DNA of 64,000 nt from Sparassis latifolia (lineage: Eukaryota; Basidiomycota; Agaricomycetes; Polyporales; Sparassidaceae): assembly GCA_018466975.1 (NCBI GenBank), contig CM031561.1:4340001-4404000 (forward strand), given 5' to 3'. The notes under the pieces were generated by a model that saw nothing but the letters and a program-made list of their open reading frames with translations, was not told the DNA's origin and ran no database searches. This document shows positions 20,983 through 32,769 of the stretch, in pieces. Every line of letters begins with the position of its first letter. The stretch's first letter is position 1. The position numbers and the translations under genes are program-made.

Positions 20983-23900
20983 ATTGTTTGAGTTTCTTGT
21001 AGATGGGAGCTATGGCTTAATATCCTGATAATGGCTAGACTCAACCGATAAACATATCACTAACCTGGCTCTTCTTCTCTGGTGAAGTTAGTCAAACTTG
21101 AAGCACTGTCTGGAATTTATAGTAGACATTTCATAATGTGAAGTGCCATCACTTTCTGAGTTCCTGATTAATGGTGAGCTATAGCTTCATATTCTGATAA
21201 TAGCTAGACTTAACCAGGAAAAGAATGACCAATCTGGCACTTGTTCTCTGATAAAGGTTGTCTAACTTAAAGCACTGTTTAAAAATTGAAGTAAATGTTA
21301 TATCAAGTGGTGCCAGCATTTTGTGAGTTCCTTATAGATGGTGAGCCACAGGAAAAACGTAACTGGCAATCTGATACTTCTTTTTTCACATACACTGATA
21401 AATTTTATATGATATAAAGTACTAACTATAAGTTGTAGCAGTAGCTATATACTGTGATGTCCTTTTATATGGACTTCTGGCTGATGTCAGGCTGTGTTTG
21501 TACATTTTGGCAAAGTGTGGATGCACTGAGTTTCAATGCTGACAATCTGTTATTTATTATAAAGTGAAGTATCTAAGCCTTTCAAAACTTAGAGCAGCAG
21601 TTGCATTACTGTTGAATGTCAGTGCTGTATGACTTCAGTAGTTGGTTTTGAGCCACATCTAATCATCCTAAATACACTCACAAGTTAGCATGCTAACTGG
21701 CTGTGATAATCTTATATATGTATAATATAGAGTGACTAAATCTTACAACAGCAGTTGTATGCTCTAAATTAGAAGCCTTGCATTACTTCTTGAAGTTTAG
21801 CAAGATACACACAGCCATTCTAATGATCTGTGAACACTTTGAGAAGTTCAGCATACAACTTACCATTTCTCTGCATGATACTATGTGTAATAAAGTACAA
21901 CACTTTATATGCAAAATATGATGTTGTGGTTAGTTTTGATTGTAATCACTTAGTGTTATGTGAAGAATTCAATATTGTTTACCTTTAATGAACTTCACGT
22001 GACTTGCTGAACTGGTTAAGAAATCACACTTTCCTTTTTAGTCTCTGAGTGCACACACATCTACATGAACATAATGGCTCCTATATGTGTTTTCTTCTAT
22101 ATATTTGAGATTCTTCTTCAATACATTTTTCTATCTACATTAAAGAATGGTGATTACATAGACCTTATATCAGAGCTAGATAGATTCTTGACACACTTAT
22201 AAGAAGTCTATAGAGCTCAGAGTGAAATATTGCTAACTCTTTGGAAGTGAACTTTGCTGTTTTTTGAGAAGTAAAGCTTGCCAATCACTTAACATTACAG
22301 TTGACTACATGTTGTCTTGAAAAAGATACATCTGTCATTTTCTAACAAATGTCTGGCATTTACTTATATGAAAAGAAAAACACACTTCATAAACTTAAGT
22401 GTGGCTCTCTCCAAAGAATTACACTTAATTGTTATTGAGAATTAATAGCTGTTAAGTAACAATATGATATTGCTACTCCAAGTTGCAGTTCATACTCTAC
22501 AGTATATAACTTTGGCCATAAGTTTCAGATGATACTCCATTGCATACAGACTTCATTACAGAAGCAGCTGGTCGTTTAGCATTTTAATGTGTGAAACCAT
22601 GGCTGGCCATTAATCAGGAACTCATAACATGGTGGCCCTTCACTTTATATAACAGCTGTTATCAATTCCAGACAGTGCTTCAAGTTGAATTAACTTTACC
22701 AGAGAAGGACCACCAGGTTAGTAGAGAATCACCAGATTAAGTCTAGCCATCATCAGGATGTGAAGCCATAGCTCCCATCTACAAGAAACTCAAACAATGA
22801 CGGTGCTTCACTTGATACCGCAGCTACTATCAATCCCAGACAGTCCTCCAAGTTTGACAAACTTGACTACAGAAGGAGAGTCAGATTGCTGAGTTTTTTA
22901 CTAGTTGAGTCTCACTTTCACCAGAATGTGAGGCCATGGCTCACCATATACCAGGAACTCATAGAATGGTGGCACTTCACTTTATAAATCCCCTACTACA
23001 AGTATCAGACAGTCCTTCAAGTTTAACAAACTTCACCAAAGAAGAAGAGCTAGGTTGGCGAGTTTTTTACTAGTTGAGTCACACCATTACCAGGATGTAA
23101 AGCCATGGCTCGCCATATACTACGAACTCATAAAATGATGAAATTTAACTTTATAAATTCTCTGCTACAAGTTTCAGACAGTCCTCCAGGTTTAACAAAT
23201 GGCATCAGAGAAGGAGAGCCAGGTTGGCAAGTTTTTTACTAGTTGAGTCACACCATCACCAGAATGTAAAGTCATGGCTCGCCATATACTAGGAACTCAT
23301 AGAATGGCAGCACTGCACTTTATAAATCCTCTTCTACAAGTTTCAGACAGTCCTCCAAGTTTAACAAACTTCGCCAGAAAAGGAGAGCCAGGTTGGCGAC
23401 TTTTTGACAAATTGAGTCTCACCATCACCAGAATGTAAAGCCATGGCTTATCATATACTAGAAACTCATAAAATGGTGGCATTGCACTTTATAAGTTCTC
23501 TTCTACAAATTTCAGACAGTTCTCCAAGTTTAATAAACTTCGCCAGAGAAGGACAGCCAGGTTGGCGACTTTTTGGCAAATTGAGTCTCACCATCACCAG
23601 GATGTAAAGCCATGGCTCGCCATATACCAGGAACTCATAAAATGATGGAATTTAACTTTATAAGTTCTCTTTCACAAGTTTCAGACAGTCCTCCAAGTTT
23701 AACAAACTTCACCAAAGAAAGAGAGCCAGGTTGGCGAGTTTTTTACTAGTTGAGTCACACCATCACCAGAATGTAAAGCCATGGCTCGCCATATACTAGA
23801 AACTCCTAAAATAATGGAATTTAACTTCATAAATCCTCTGCTACAAGTTTCAGACAGTCCTCCAAGTTAAACAAACTGAGAGCCAGGTTGGCAAGTTTTT

Positions 23901-24240
23901 TACTAGTTGAGTCTCGCCATCACCATAATGCAAAGCCATGGCTCTCCATATACCCAGAAAGTCTAAAATGGCAGCACTGCACTTTATAAATCCTCTTCTA
24001 CAAGTTTCAGACAGTCCTCCAAGTTTAACAAACTTCGCCAGAGAAGAAGAGCCAGGTTGGTGACTTCTTGGCAGCTTGAGTCTCGCCATCACTAGAATGT
24101 AGAGCCATGGTTCACCATATATCAGAAACTCATAAAATGGTGGCACTGCACTCTATATGATAGCTATGATAAGTTTCAGGCAGGACTCCATGTTGTAAAA
24201 ACTCCACCAGAGATGTAGTGTCAGGTTAGCGATTAGGTGT
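20983..24240. repeat. Inverted satellite of about 170 bp units around an AT-rich centre
   Basis: The right half has about ten direct units with a period near 169 bp; the anchor GGAACTCATAAAATGGTGGC or variants lies near 22616, 22784, 22953, 23124, 23291, 23461, 23631, 23801, 23956 and 24124. Each unit carries TTTCAGACAGTCCTCCAAGT and AGAGCCAGGTTGGCGA. The left end (20983-about 21350) holds two to three units in reverse complement (GAGTTTCTTGTAGATGGGAG pairs with the segment at about 22775). The centre (about 21350-22570) is AT-rich, with no gene or repeat unit that I can support. Confidence 0.85.
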
Positions 24241-24295
24241 CTTGCTGAGTTCAGGCACTGCCAGCATTATAATGGTGAATCAATCACTGACTAAT

Positions 24296-24862
24296 AACAC
24301 CATGTCGGTGAGCCCACTGCTCAGAGGTACCCCTATGGCAGTGAGCCCATCAGTAAATAATAGCATTATGGTGATGGTCCCACTGCTCAGAATAACACTC
24401 ATCGCTCAGAATACTACCTATGATGGTGGGCCGATGGCTGTATAGTAGCCCCGAGGTGGTCAGCCAATGGCTCAGAACTTACCCCCTGGCAGTCAGCTGA
24501 TCGCTCAGTACTACCACAGTGGCGGTGGGCTGATCGCTCAGAAATATACCTATGGCGGTGGGCCCATCGCTCAGAACATTACCTATGGTGGTGGGCCCAT
24601 CGCTCAGAACACTACCTATGGTGGTGGGCCCATCGCTCAGAACACTACCTATGGCGGTGAGCCGATGGCTGTATAATAGCCCTAGTGGCAATCAGCCAAT
24701 CACTCAAAAATACACCTATGGCAGTGGGCCGATTGCTCAGAACTATCACCGTGGCAGTGGGCCCATGCCTATATAATAGTAGCACCATGGCGGTGGGCTG
24801 ATCGCTCCAGCATTCCCTTTCTCACCATGAGCTGATCGCTTACAACTCCTTACACAGACCGA
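24296..24862 (+). repeat. GGGCCC-rich tandem array, segment D (forward)
   Basis: About sixteen 33-bp units (CTATGGTGGTGGGCCCATCG, CTCAGAACACTAC), closest to segment B in unit sequence but in the opposite orientation. The array starts right after the last satellite unit and ends at conserved block copy 3. Confidence 0.88.
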
Positions 24863-24939
24863 TGGGCCGACGTCCGCTGGCTGTCCAGTTCATGACAATG
24901 TCAGGGTAAATGGGAGTCCAGTTCACAGACATGACTGAA
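24863..24939 (+). repeat. Array-capping conserved block, copy 3
   Basis: Shares GATGGGCCGACGTCCGCTGG, CAGTTCATGACAATGTCAGG and ACATGACTGAA with copies 1 and 2, but carries a small change (CCAGTTCACAGACATG) near its end and diverges after 24939. Confidence 0.75.
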
Positions 24940-26590
24940 TGGGCTGTGCTGATTAGGATGGTAAGTGCCTAATTGAAGCCTCGTGGTGGTCGCTTACCAT
25001 TATAAGAACCTTCTGTTCAGAGGTGACACACTTTTTCTCCTCAGGGCTGTTACCAGCTGGGGCACTTGGAGGCCATTGCTTGCCCCATTCGAGCAAGGTC
25101 TGGTCCCAGAAGAGGCTGAGTGTCGAGGCTTGTTGGTGTAAGAGAAAAGAAGGTATGTGGATGTTGAGAAGCTTAAGCTGATCATCAGAAGCCCAGGGCT
25201 TACAGCCCATTGATGTTGCAGGTGGGCGGCTTCACACAAACTCTAAATGGACACTCGCAATTGAATGGTCAGAGAGTACAGGAATCATCGGAAATGATGG
25301 ATCGGCATCGAAAGAGATCAGCATTGGCACGTGACCACCTGATCCCTCAGCTAATCGACGTGGATCAGATATATAAATCATCTCCCCATTTCTCTCTGTC
25401 CTCATCGCTCTTTGCCCTCCTTGTCTCTCAGCTACCACTTGCAAAGTAAGTTCTTACTTACTTTTCCTTTCACTTACTTATTTTTTTTACCTTTCCTACA
25501 GTTCTTTACAAGTCATAGCAGGGTGCAATGGTCAAGCTTGAGGTAAGTTGCTCATCATTGCTGTCTGCTTGAGTCACCACCCCTGACAGCTGGCCTTTGC
25601 ATGCACATTGTGGGTGTGGGATAGCTGGATGTTGAGAAGCCCTCACCTCCCAATAGGCAGGGCATCGTTGCGTCGGTGTGGGGGTGATTAGTCAGCAAAG
25701 GTACACATGCCATGCACCAACAAAAGACATACTGATTGTAGTATATACATATGTAGCTGAGGTGGAGCCTAAGTGTTAGCCCAAGCAGGAGGATAATCTG
25801 TTCAGCCATCACGATGAGCGAGATATGGCAGTGCATCGTGATGGCAGGTACCCAGTCAAATGCATATTGGGGTGCATGTCTGCTGAGAACTTGGAGTGCT
25901 CATGAGCTGGTATGGGTTGTACCGATGGAGAGCGAGTAGAGGCCATGTGGGCCGATGTCCCTGTTCGCATGCCTGACCAAGTGGCTTCAGCTATGGCTGT
26001 CAGTATAGTACCCATGCTGCTGTTGCAAGTGAACACTGCCCCTCCCATCGCTGTACCTCCAATGGGCAGTGTCACTCTGGCGATTGCTCTGCCTACCACC
26101 ATCACTCCCACTGCAACTGGCACTGTGGTGTTGGCCAGTACCGTGAGCAACATTGGTCCTTCTCTGCAAACCACTTCCCTCATTATGGGACATTAGTGGT
26201 ACACTGTCACGTGGGGTCTGGAGATCGAGGTGTTCAAAGGCTGGTAAGTCTTTCTGCAATGCACTGTTGTGTTTACCCACTGACCATCCCTGCAACAGGA
26301 CCATTGTCCAGCCCCTTGTCATCGGGGTCACCAGCTCCACTTTTGAGAAGGGTCCTCTGTACCAGGACGCTTGGTGCAAGTACTGCATGATGGAGGCCCT
26401 TGACTGCATGCAGCTGCTTACTGTGCCCTAGGCTTGTCTCGCTGACTGCGGTATGTCTGGCATTGCGTGGGGTTTGCTCATCATATTGCTCACAAAGAAT
26501 ATTGTTGTTGTAGAACATATTGCTGTCATGGCAAAGAGTGGAATGGATTTTTTGTGCTTTTCTTCATGGGATGATGTTCCATCATTAGTT
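24940..26590. other. Unassigned stretch with a possible promoter
   Basis: I see no gene that I can support. A TATA-like GATATATAAATCATC at about 25366, a pyrimidine-rich tract (25375-25500) and a short start ATGGTCAAGCTTGAG followed by a GTAAGT-type donor at about 25529 resemble a promoter and first exon, but no continuing frame could be followed. Short frames around 25900-26430 have no recognisable motif. Confidence 0.35.
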
Positions 26591-26596
26591 TGAAGG

Positions 26597-26755
26597 CCTC
26601 GCAGTAGTGTACATCCGATATATTTCGGTGTGAACTAAATGTGCTGTTTGATGCATTCACAGTAGTGTAGGTCAAATATATTTCATCTCAGGCTCTCTGT
26701 GGTGCATGATGTGTTCGCAGTAGTGTAGTTCAAGTATATTTCATTGCAGGTTATA
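26597..26755. repeat. Three-copy minisatellite, about 60 bp
   Basis: Three degenerate copies of CAGTAGTGTA, then a short TCAARTATATTTC stretch and a variable tail. It lies just upstream of the decayed second KDZ gene. Confidence 0.7.
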
Positions 26756-27604
26756 TGTTGTTGAGTCTCAAATCCAGGAGATATCGCATGTACCTGTGCA
26801 TTTTGTTCTAGCAGTGAATCTATAGGTTCTCAAAAATATTTTTTTGACAGTACAATACTTGCGAGAAGTGGAAAGGAGGTGTGAGGCAAGACCATCAACT
26901 CGCATGCACTGCAGACAAGCGCGAGTTGACACAAGTACAAGTCACATTGCATCTTGCCTTGACTTCTCACTGACTTCCCACTGCCTCTGTCACACCTCTT
27001 TATCCACCATCAGCCTCACTATGTCTTCCTTTTCACAACCTCTAGCCTACCATTTCCTTCTGCACCAACCTAAATTTTTCTGGCTGCACAACTGCTGGCA
27101 ATGGGCAAACGCCTGTGGACTTCAGCTGGTGGCAGGCGTTTAAAATGTCATCGAGTTGAAGTCCTCACCCTTACCAATAGTCTCAATACAGGGGACTCTG
27201 CACCTCAGCTAGCTACCATTCTCAACTGCAATCTCTATCACAATGCAAGCAGCAGAGTTACTTAGACACACCTGGACCAAGTTGTTAAAGTATTACCTGT
27301 GGCAGCCCTAGATGATGACCACAACGTTGCTCTAATTCAGGTCAATGATGGTGACCCAGAGTGGGAGGATAATCTCATCAATGTCATTCAGCTGGAAGAC
27401 TGGGGAGATGTGGGATGAAAAGTGAGGAACAAGAAGAAGTCATTATTGGTAAGTCTCCACATTACTAGTCCACTTTTGCACTAATTATTGGATTGCAGGC
27501 AGGCCTTCAGCACTGGCTGGCTTATCATGAGATGTATCTTGAGGAGCTGATTTGACATGAGGGTTTAGGAGACATGGGGGAGCTTGGGAACTGTGTAATC
27601 CACC

Positions 27605-28011
27605 TAGTGCAGAGCAGGGGTATACCCCTGGGTACTTTGAGGCATACCCCTACCCTTACCCTCCAAGGGTACATACCCTTGACCAGGGGTAAGGGTATGG
27701 GTAAGGGTACCAAACCCTGAGGGTATACCCCTCAATCTTTGCTCTTATTTGAGAAAATGACATTATATATATTAAGTCTGAGGTTTGTACCCCTCTTCTT
27801 TTATCTTTAAAGCTTCTGTAAACATGATTCAAGTTGTACTCAGACTGTACATACTCTATATTCACCCTGTAGTTACTATTTACATCATATATACTATAGG
27901 TAGTGATACCCTCCAAGGGTACAAGGGTTTGAAAATCCATACCCCTACCCTTACCCTCCGATACTCTTACCCTTGACCCTTGAGGGTTATCCATACCCTT
28001 GCTCTGCACTA
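27605..28011. mobile_element. hAT-type MITE with 8-bp target duplication
   Basis: The terminal inverted repeats are TAGTGCAGAGCAGGGGTAT (left) and its near mirror ATACCCTTGCTCTGCACTA (right). They are flanked by a perfect 8-bp duplication AATCCACC at 27597-27604 and 28012-28019. The 407-bp length, the 8-bp duplication and the TAGTG terminus are the hallmarks of the hAT superfamily. The subterminal regions are packed with GGGTA/TACCC motifs in both orientations, which may be transposase-binding sites. There is no coding capacity, so it would depend on a transposase elsewhere. Confidence 0.93.
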
Positions 28012-28857
28012 AATCCACCACTGCATGGTTGACATGTGTTGCTCGGATTGCTTCAGGGGATGCATGTGCTGCAGCGAGTGCCTTCTAGAGCAGCATGCTC
28101 AGTTGCCCCTCCATCAGATACAGGTACATCTGATGTCTCACACACTCTGTGTGTTGATCACTGATCTCTCGTTATTATAGCACTGGAATGGTGAATTCTT
28201 TGAGAAGATGACTCTCAGTGCTGTGGAACTATAAGTCCAGCTAGGACACATGGACGGCAAATGCTACATGAAGCAATGTGAGCCTGCGCATTTCACTGTC
28301 ATAGACACCAATGGCATCCACCAAGTAAACATTGACTTCTGCCAGTGTGGAAACTCTCCTGGCGGGTATAATGACTGGGTACAGCTCTTGTGCATGGGAT
28401 GGTATCCAGCTATGCCTGAACACCCACGCACTGCCTTTACCTTTGATTATCTCAACACGTTTCACCTCCTTACACTGCAGGGCAAGATCAATTTGTATGA
28501 TTATTACAAAGCAATCCTATGGAAGACAGACAATGTGACACTACAGAAACAAGTGGTGAGTAAACTTACTGAGAGCTCCTTGCGAACTAGCTAATGGTCG
28601 ATTGTTAGTATCACTGGAACAAGGCCTCAATGGTGGTTTATCAGTGGCAGCATCTGAAGATGCTCAAGAAGCATCTTTGTCAGTTATGAAAGATAATCTT
28701 TTCTATCAATAAGTAGCAAATTTTCATAAGAATTGCTACTTTTAAGTAGACTTATTTGTAGGTGCATAGATTAACTCAGGATAATCGTAATATAATCTTT
28801 CAGATAATCTGAGAATAATCTGAAGATTAGCAATAAAATACAATTTTAACTTTGACA

Positions 28858-28943
28858 CCAGCCAGGATTGAACCCTGGACCTTAGGTTGATTTTATAGAA
28901 TATAATTTCAAGTGACACTTTAGACCACTTGACCATTAGGCCA
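28858..28943 (-). other. tRNA-like module, left arm of foldback element
   Basis: Read on the minus strand, TGGCCTAATGG matches a pol III A box and GGTTCAATCC a B box, with a perfect T-arm-like hairpin (CCAGG-GTTCAAT-CCTGG). The loop is shifted one base from a canonical T loop and no acceptor stem closes, so this is a tRNA relic and not a working tRNA. Confidence 0.6.
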
Positions 28944-29536
28944 TACATCACAACTATCTTATATTAAATTAGACATCTTTTTCTTGAAAAAGACTTAGCC
29001 AAATTCTGTCTATTAGAAAAGAGTAAGTAAAAGACACTTGACTTTATCATAGATAGACAAGACTTATAGACAAACAGTACTCTGCATCTTATTATAGTCT
29101 TGTTCTACAGCTTACAGTTTTTGTAAACTATCATGCAGTACTATAGAGTATCTTAATATAGTCATCTATAATATATAACAAGTTATTGAGAGACAGTATT
29201 TTATTTGTTCATTTTAGGCTTATACTCTAGAGTCTATTATATTATAGACTGAGCACTTATATATACAAGATCTTTATAGCTATCTTCTAATTGTATAGCA
29301 AAGTTCTGTTTTGCTGAAGTAACTGTAGAAACATATATTCTATTAATTACATATTGTACTACATTATATGAAGGCTGCAAGCATTAGAAAAGACTATAAG
29401 ACTCAGAGTAATGTTTGTTTATAAGTCTTGTCTATCTATGATAAAAGTCAAGTGTCTTTACTTACTCTTTCTAATAGACAGAATTTGGCTAAGTCTTTTT
29501 CAAGAAAAAGATGTCTAATTTAATATAAGATAGTTG

Positions 29537-29630
29537 TGATATATGGCCTAATGGTCAAGTGGTCTAAAGTGTCACTTGGAATTATATTCTATAAAATCAA
29601 CCTAAGGTTCAGGGTTCAATCCTGGCTGGT
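29537..29630 (+). other. tRNA-like module, right arm of foldback element
   Basis: Mirror copy of 28858-28943 pointing outward on the plus strand: TGGCCTAATGG (A box), then a D-arm-like GGCC...GGTC and a B box GGTTCAATCC. AGTGGTCTAAAG recalls class II (Leu/Ser) tRNAs, but the isotype cannot be determined. The T stem has one more mismatch than in the left copy. Confidence 0.55.
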
Positions 29631-31699
29631 GTCAAAGTTAAAATTGTATTTTATTGCTAATCTTCAGATTATTCTCAGATTATCCAGAAGATTATCCTCA
29701 GATTATCTGGAAGATTATATTACGATTATCCTAAATTAATCTATGCACCTACAAATAAGTCTACTTAAAAGTAGCAATTCTTATGAAAATTTGCTACTTA
29801 TTGATAGAAAAGATTATCTTTCATAACTGACATCACTGCAAGAAGGCTGGAAGAGAGCACGATCCCACTGGTATTGAAGCCACAAAGGTCGGCAAGTGCA
29901 CAGTAGAGTGCCCTGCATGTCCTCACCCCAGTATTAATCTTGAAGATGGCTGAGAAACTGAGTCCGAAGAGACCAGGTATGTCTTTGCCTGATCATGTCA
30001 TTCCGGAAACAACTAATCTGTTTCACCATCGCAGATGGGTGAATTGTAAGATTATCACCATTGATGTGTGCTTCTGCCTCAAGCTCAAGGAGTGTAGTTT
30101 CAAGGATCCTGAGCTAGGCTCTGGCGGGGCGTATTTTGTCATGGAGAATGTATATCAGGATTATCTGAAAATGTGTAAGGATCAGCGCAAGGTGAGTGGG
30201 GCTATCATGCTCTCTAGCATGGTGTAGCTAATAAATTGCATACCAGATCACAATGTGCGAGTTGGAACTCAATGCTGTCAAGCAGGCCTACAGTAAAGGG
30301 ACAAACAGCAGCCTTAGCATGACTGGCATCCTAGGTGTGAAGTGTGCATGCCATTGTTTTGTCCTTCCTAACAGTATTGGTGATCTACAGAAGGGGGAGA
30401 GGTATGTTCACTTGTCCCTAGATATTGTTAAGTTTCTCATGCTGCCATATTTACAGGTACTGCAACGTCGACTACACCATATTGTCAGTGCTCAAAGCCA
30501 GCTGCAAGACACAAGAGCAGAAAGCTGTGCCTGACCTCAATTTTTCTTATGACATTGTGTGCAACTGGTATAAGAATTTCTACAAGTGGCTCGATGATAT
30601 GCCCGATGATATGCAGATCCTGGATGATGTCGATACACATGCCATGATTCCTAAAGCCCATACTGAAGGCCACAGAGCAAAGTGTTGAATGACATGGTCC
30701 TTCAACTTCTTGCCTGGAGTAGGTCGGACACATGGTGAGACAGTAGAGCAGGAGTGGGCACATATCGGTCATGTCAGCATAAGCACATGTGAGATGGGTC
30801 CAGGTGTACAACATTCAACACTGGATGACTACTGGAGCTTGTGGAACTGGCAGAAGCCTGTTGATCTTGGTGAGTACCAGCTGCTCATCTCCATACTCTC
30901 CTGCTAATGTCATAAACTGCAGATTTTCATCTGTTGAAGCATCTTGCTGAGGCCCTTCTCATGTCGAAGAAGCACCACAAGATTGCAGAAAGATTCTCCT
31001 CAATGTTTGCACCTGCCACCATCATCAAGTGGCAGGAAATGATCGCAGACTGGAATGTGGACAAAACACAGCCCAATCCATATGTGGAGCTGACCACATG
31101 TAAATTTGCGACTGCTGAAAGATATTATATAACTCATCTTGTTGGACAGCTACAACCATGGCGACAATTTGCTTGGAGCTTGCGGAGGAAGAAGCACTAG
31201 AGGCACTGCAGGGTGCACCACCTCCCCATGAGCAGCTGACAGTGAGCAAATTCATTCACCTTGGTCTCGAACTTAAAGACAGACAGTAAGTAATTTTTTT
31301 TTCGCTGCCTATCAGCAGGGATGTTAGCTTATTGTTTGCCAACAGGCACGTGCTGCATGTCAAAGGCGAGAAAGTGCTCCACAATCCATTAAAGAAGGCC
31401 ACCTTGCAGGAGAAAAGGAACACCCTCATGCAGCATATCAAGACATGGATGGGATTTCAAGCTACATACATGCCTGTCATCTCCATGTTCTGCGATACTA
31501 ACACTGTCGATGAGACTGCAGCAGAGGAGAATCGAGTGACCCCCGCAGAGCACCTGAAGTTGTATCTGCCATCAGAGCTGGCACAGCCAGAGTGAGCATC
31601 TGGCTGCAGGTCCAGCATCGCTGACAAGGAGCATCGGTTTCGCGTGGCCCAGATTGAAGACTCTCTCAAAGAGGTCCACCACCTGCATCATGTTCATGT

Positions 31700-32769
31700 G
31701 GGTCTCCTTGCTGTAATTCGGTCATAATCGACTTCATAGGCCCCCTCCCTGAGGATGATGGATTCAATGCCATTGCAACTGTGTCCAATCACCTTGGCTC
31801 CAATGTACGTCTAATCTCCATGCGTACCAATGTCACCACACCTGAATTTGCAGCACTTTCTTTGATGCATGGTACTGCAAAAATTGGCTTCCAGTTGACA
31901 TCATTTCCAATCGAGATGTCAAATTTATTTCTGTGTTCTGAAAATTGTTGTGTCACTTGACTGGTGTGAAACACAAGATGTCCACTCCTTTCACCCACAG
32001 ATGGATCCGAGCACACTAACAAAACAACAATCCAATGCCTCCATTTTCATGTGCAGTGAAACCAAACGGATTGGGCCAAGGCCTTACCATATGTTCAGTT
32101 CTGCATCATGAACACGGTCAACGCATCCGTTGGTTTCACCCCATTCCAACTTCGCATGGGATGCTCGCCCCATATCATTCCCCCACTCTTCCAGTCAGAC
32201 ATATCTGCCATTGCAGCAGAAACATCGAATTTAGATGTGAGCATTGCTGCCAAACTCCTGTAATGCATCGAGACCGACTCACTCGAAGCACAGGACAATT
32301 TACTCACAGCAAGAGTTGCTCAAGCTGATGCCACAAATGCACACCACGATCCTCACCCTCATTTCACTGTGGGGGATAGTGTTCTATTACCCAGTTACAC
32401 TGTCGGTGTGACTTCATCCAACATGGAGACACCTGCATCGCCAAGTTCATGCCTCATTTTGATGGCTCCTACAAGGTCATTGCAGCATTCCTGACACCTC
32501 ACACTACACATTGGCCCTACCAGAGACAATGAACATTATCCCCACATTCCACTCCTCGCAATTAGAGCGCTACCTTCCCAATGACCCACTCCTTTTCCCC
32601 CTAAGCCAATCAGATCATCCAGGACCCATCATCACTGAGGTCGGTTCGGAAGAATGGGAGATCGATCACATTATCGACCAATGTAAATGAGGCCACGGAC
32701 TACAATACCTCGTCCGTTAGAAGGGATGGGATGCGGAAGGTGATCTAAAGAAGATGGTGGGGAAGAGTG
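31700..32769 (+). pseudogene. Ty3/Gypsy integrase and chromodomain remnant
   Basis: The 3' part of a pol gene with many stops. It contains IDFIGPLPEDDGFNAIAT, SPTDGSEHTNKTTIQCL (the decayed 'HPQTDGQSERTNK' region), FCIMNTVNASVGFTPFQLRM and, at the end, a chromodomain-like EEWEIDHIIDQCK ... GWDAEGDLKK. Reverse transcriptase, RNase H and gag are missing; the sequence starts abruptly after the KDZ pseudogene. A GGTGGGGGGAAGAG polypurine tract (32756-32769) leads into the LTR. Confidence 0.85.

Larger units (their letters stand above)
28672..29838. mobile_element. Foldback element with arms of about 430 bp and 7-bp target duplication
   Basis: The left arm (about 28679-29106) is the near-perfect reverse complement of the right arm (about 29385-29831); for example GTCAGTTATGAAAGATAATC pairs with GATTATCTTTCATAACTGAC. 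The flanks carry a 7-bp duplication, CAAGAAG at 28665-28671 and 29839-29845. Removing the insert plus one CAAGAAG makes the surrounding KDZ reading frame continuous. The AT-rich centre (about 29106-29385) has no coding sequence. The superfamily is unclear: the outermost 12 bases match only partly (CATCTTTGTCAG against CAGTGATGTCAG), and a 7-bp duplication is unusual. Confidence 0.88.
27020..31690 (+). pseudogene. Second KDZ transposase, decayed and carrying two insertions
   Basis: This gene belongs to the same family as the gene at 4048-7732 but is distinct in sequence. It starts near MSSFSQPL (27020), with VEVLTLTNSLNTGDSAPQL-like N-terminal sequence. The CxC2 cluster (MCCSDCFRGCMCCSECL) and HWNGEFFEKMTL follow, then GIHQVNIDFCQCG, GWYPAMPEHPRTAFTF, LQGKINLYDYYKAILWKTDN, CPACPHPSINLEDG, KDPELGSGGAYFVMEN, LQKGERY, DLNFSYDIVCNWYKNFYKWL and GETVEQEWAHIGHVS. 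The C-terminal helical part is degraded after 31200. In-frame stops occur (for example after EELI, at 30686 and after LEDG) and the gene is interrupted at 27605-28011 and 28672-29838. Removing either insertion with one target duplication makes the KDZ frame continuous. The end merges into Gypsy sequence near 31690. Confidence 0.88.

Noticed and set aside
20983..24240. CRISPR-like array
   Set aside because: Units are about 170 bp without unique spacers and the genome is fungal; this is satellite DNA.
27640..27730. GGGTA/TACCC runs that resemble telomeric repeats
   Set aside because: They are irregular, occur in both orientations and lie inside a MITE with clear terminal repeats and target duplication; the usual fungal telomere unit TTAGGG is not present.
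28742..28951. Apparent duplicated peptide MMYGLMVKWSKVSL
   Set aside because: It is the translation of the tRNA-like modules in the two arms of the foldback element, not a protein.
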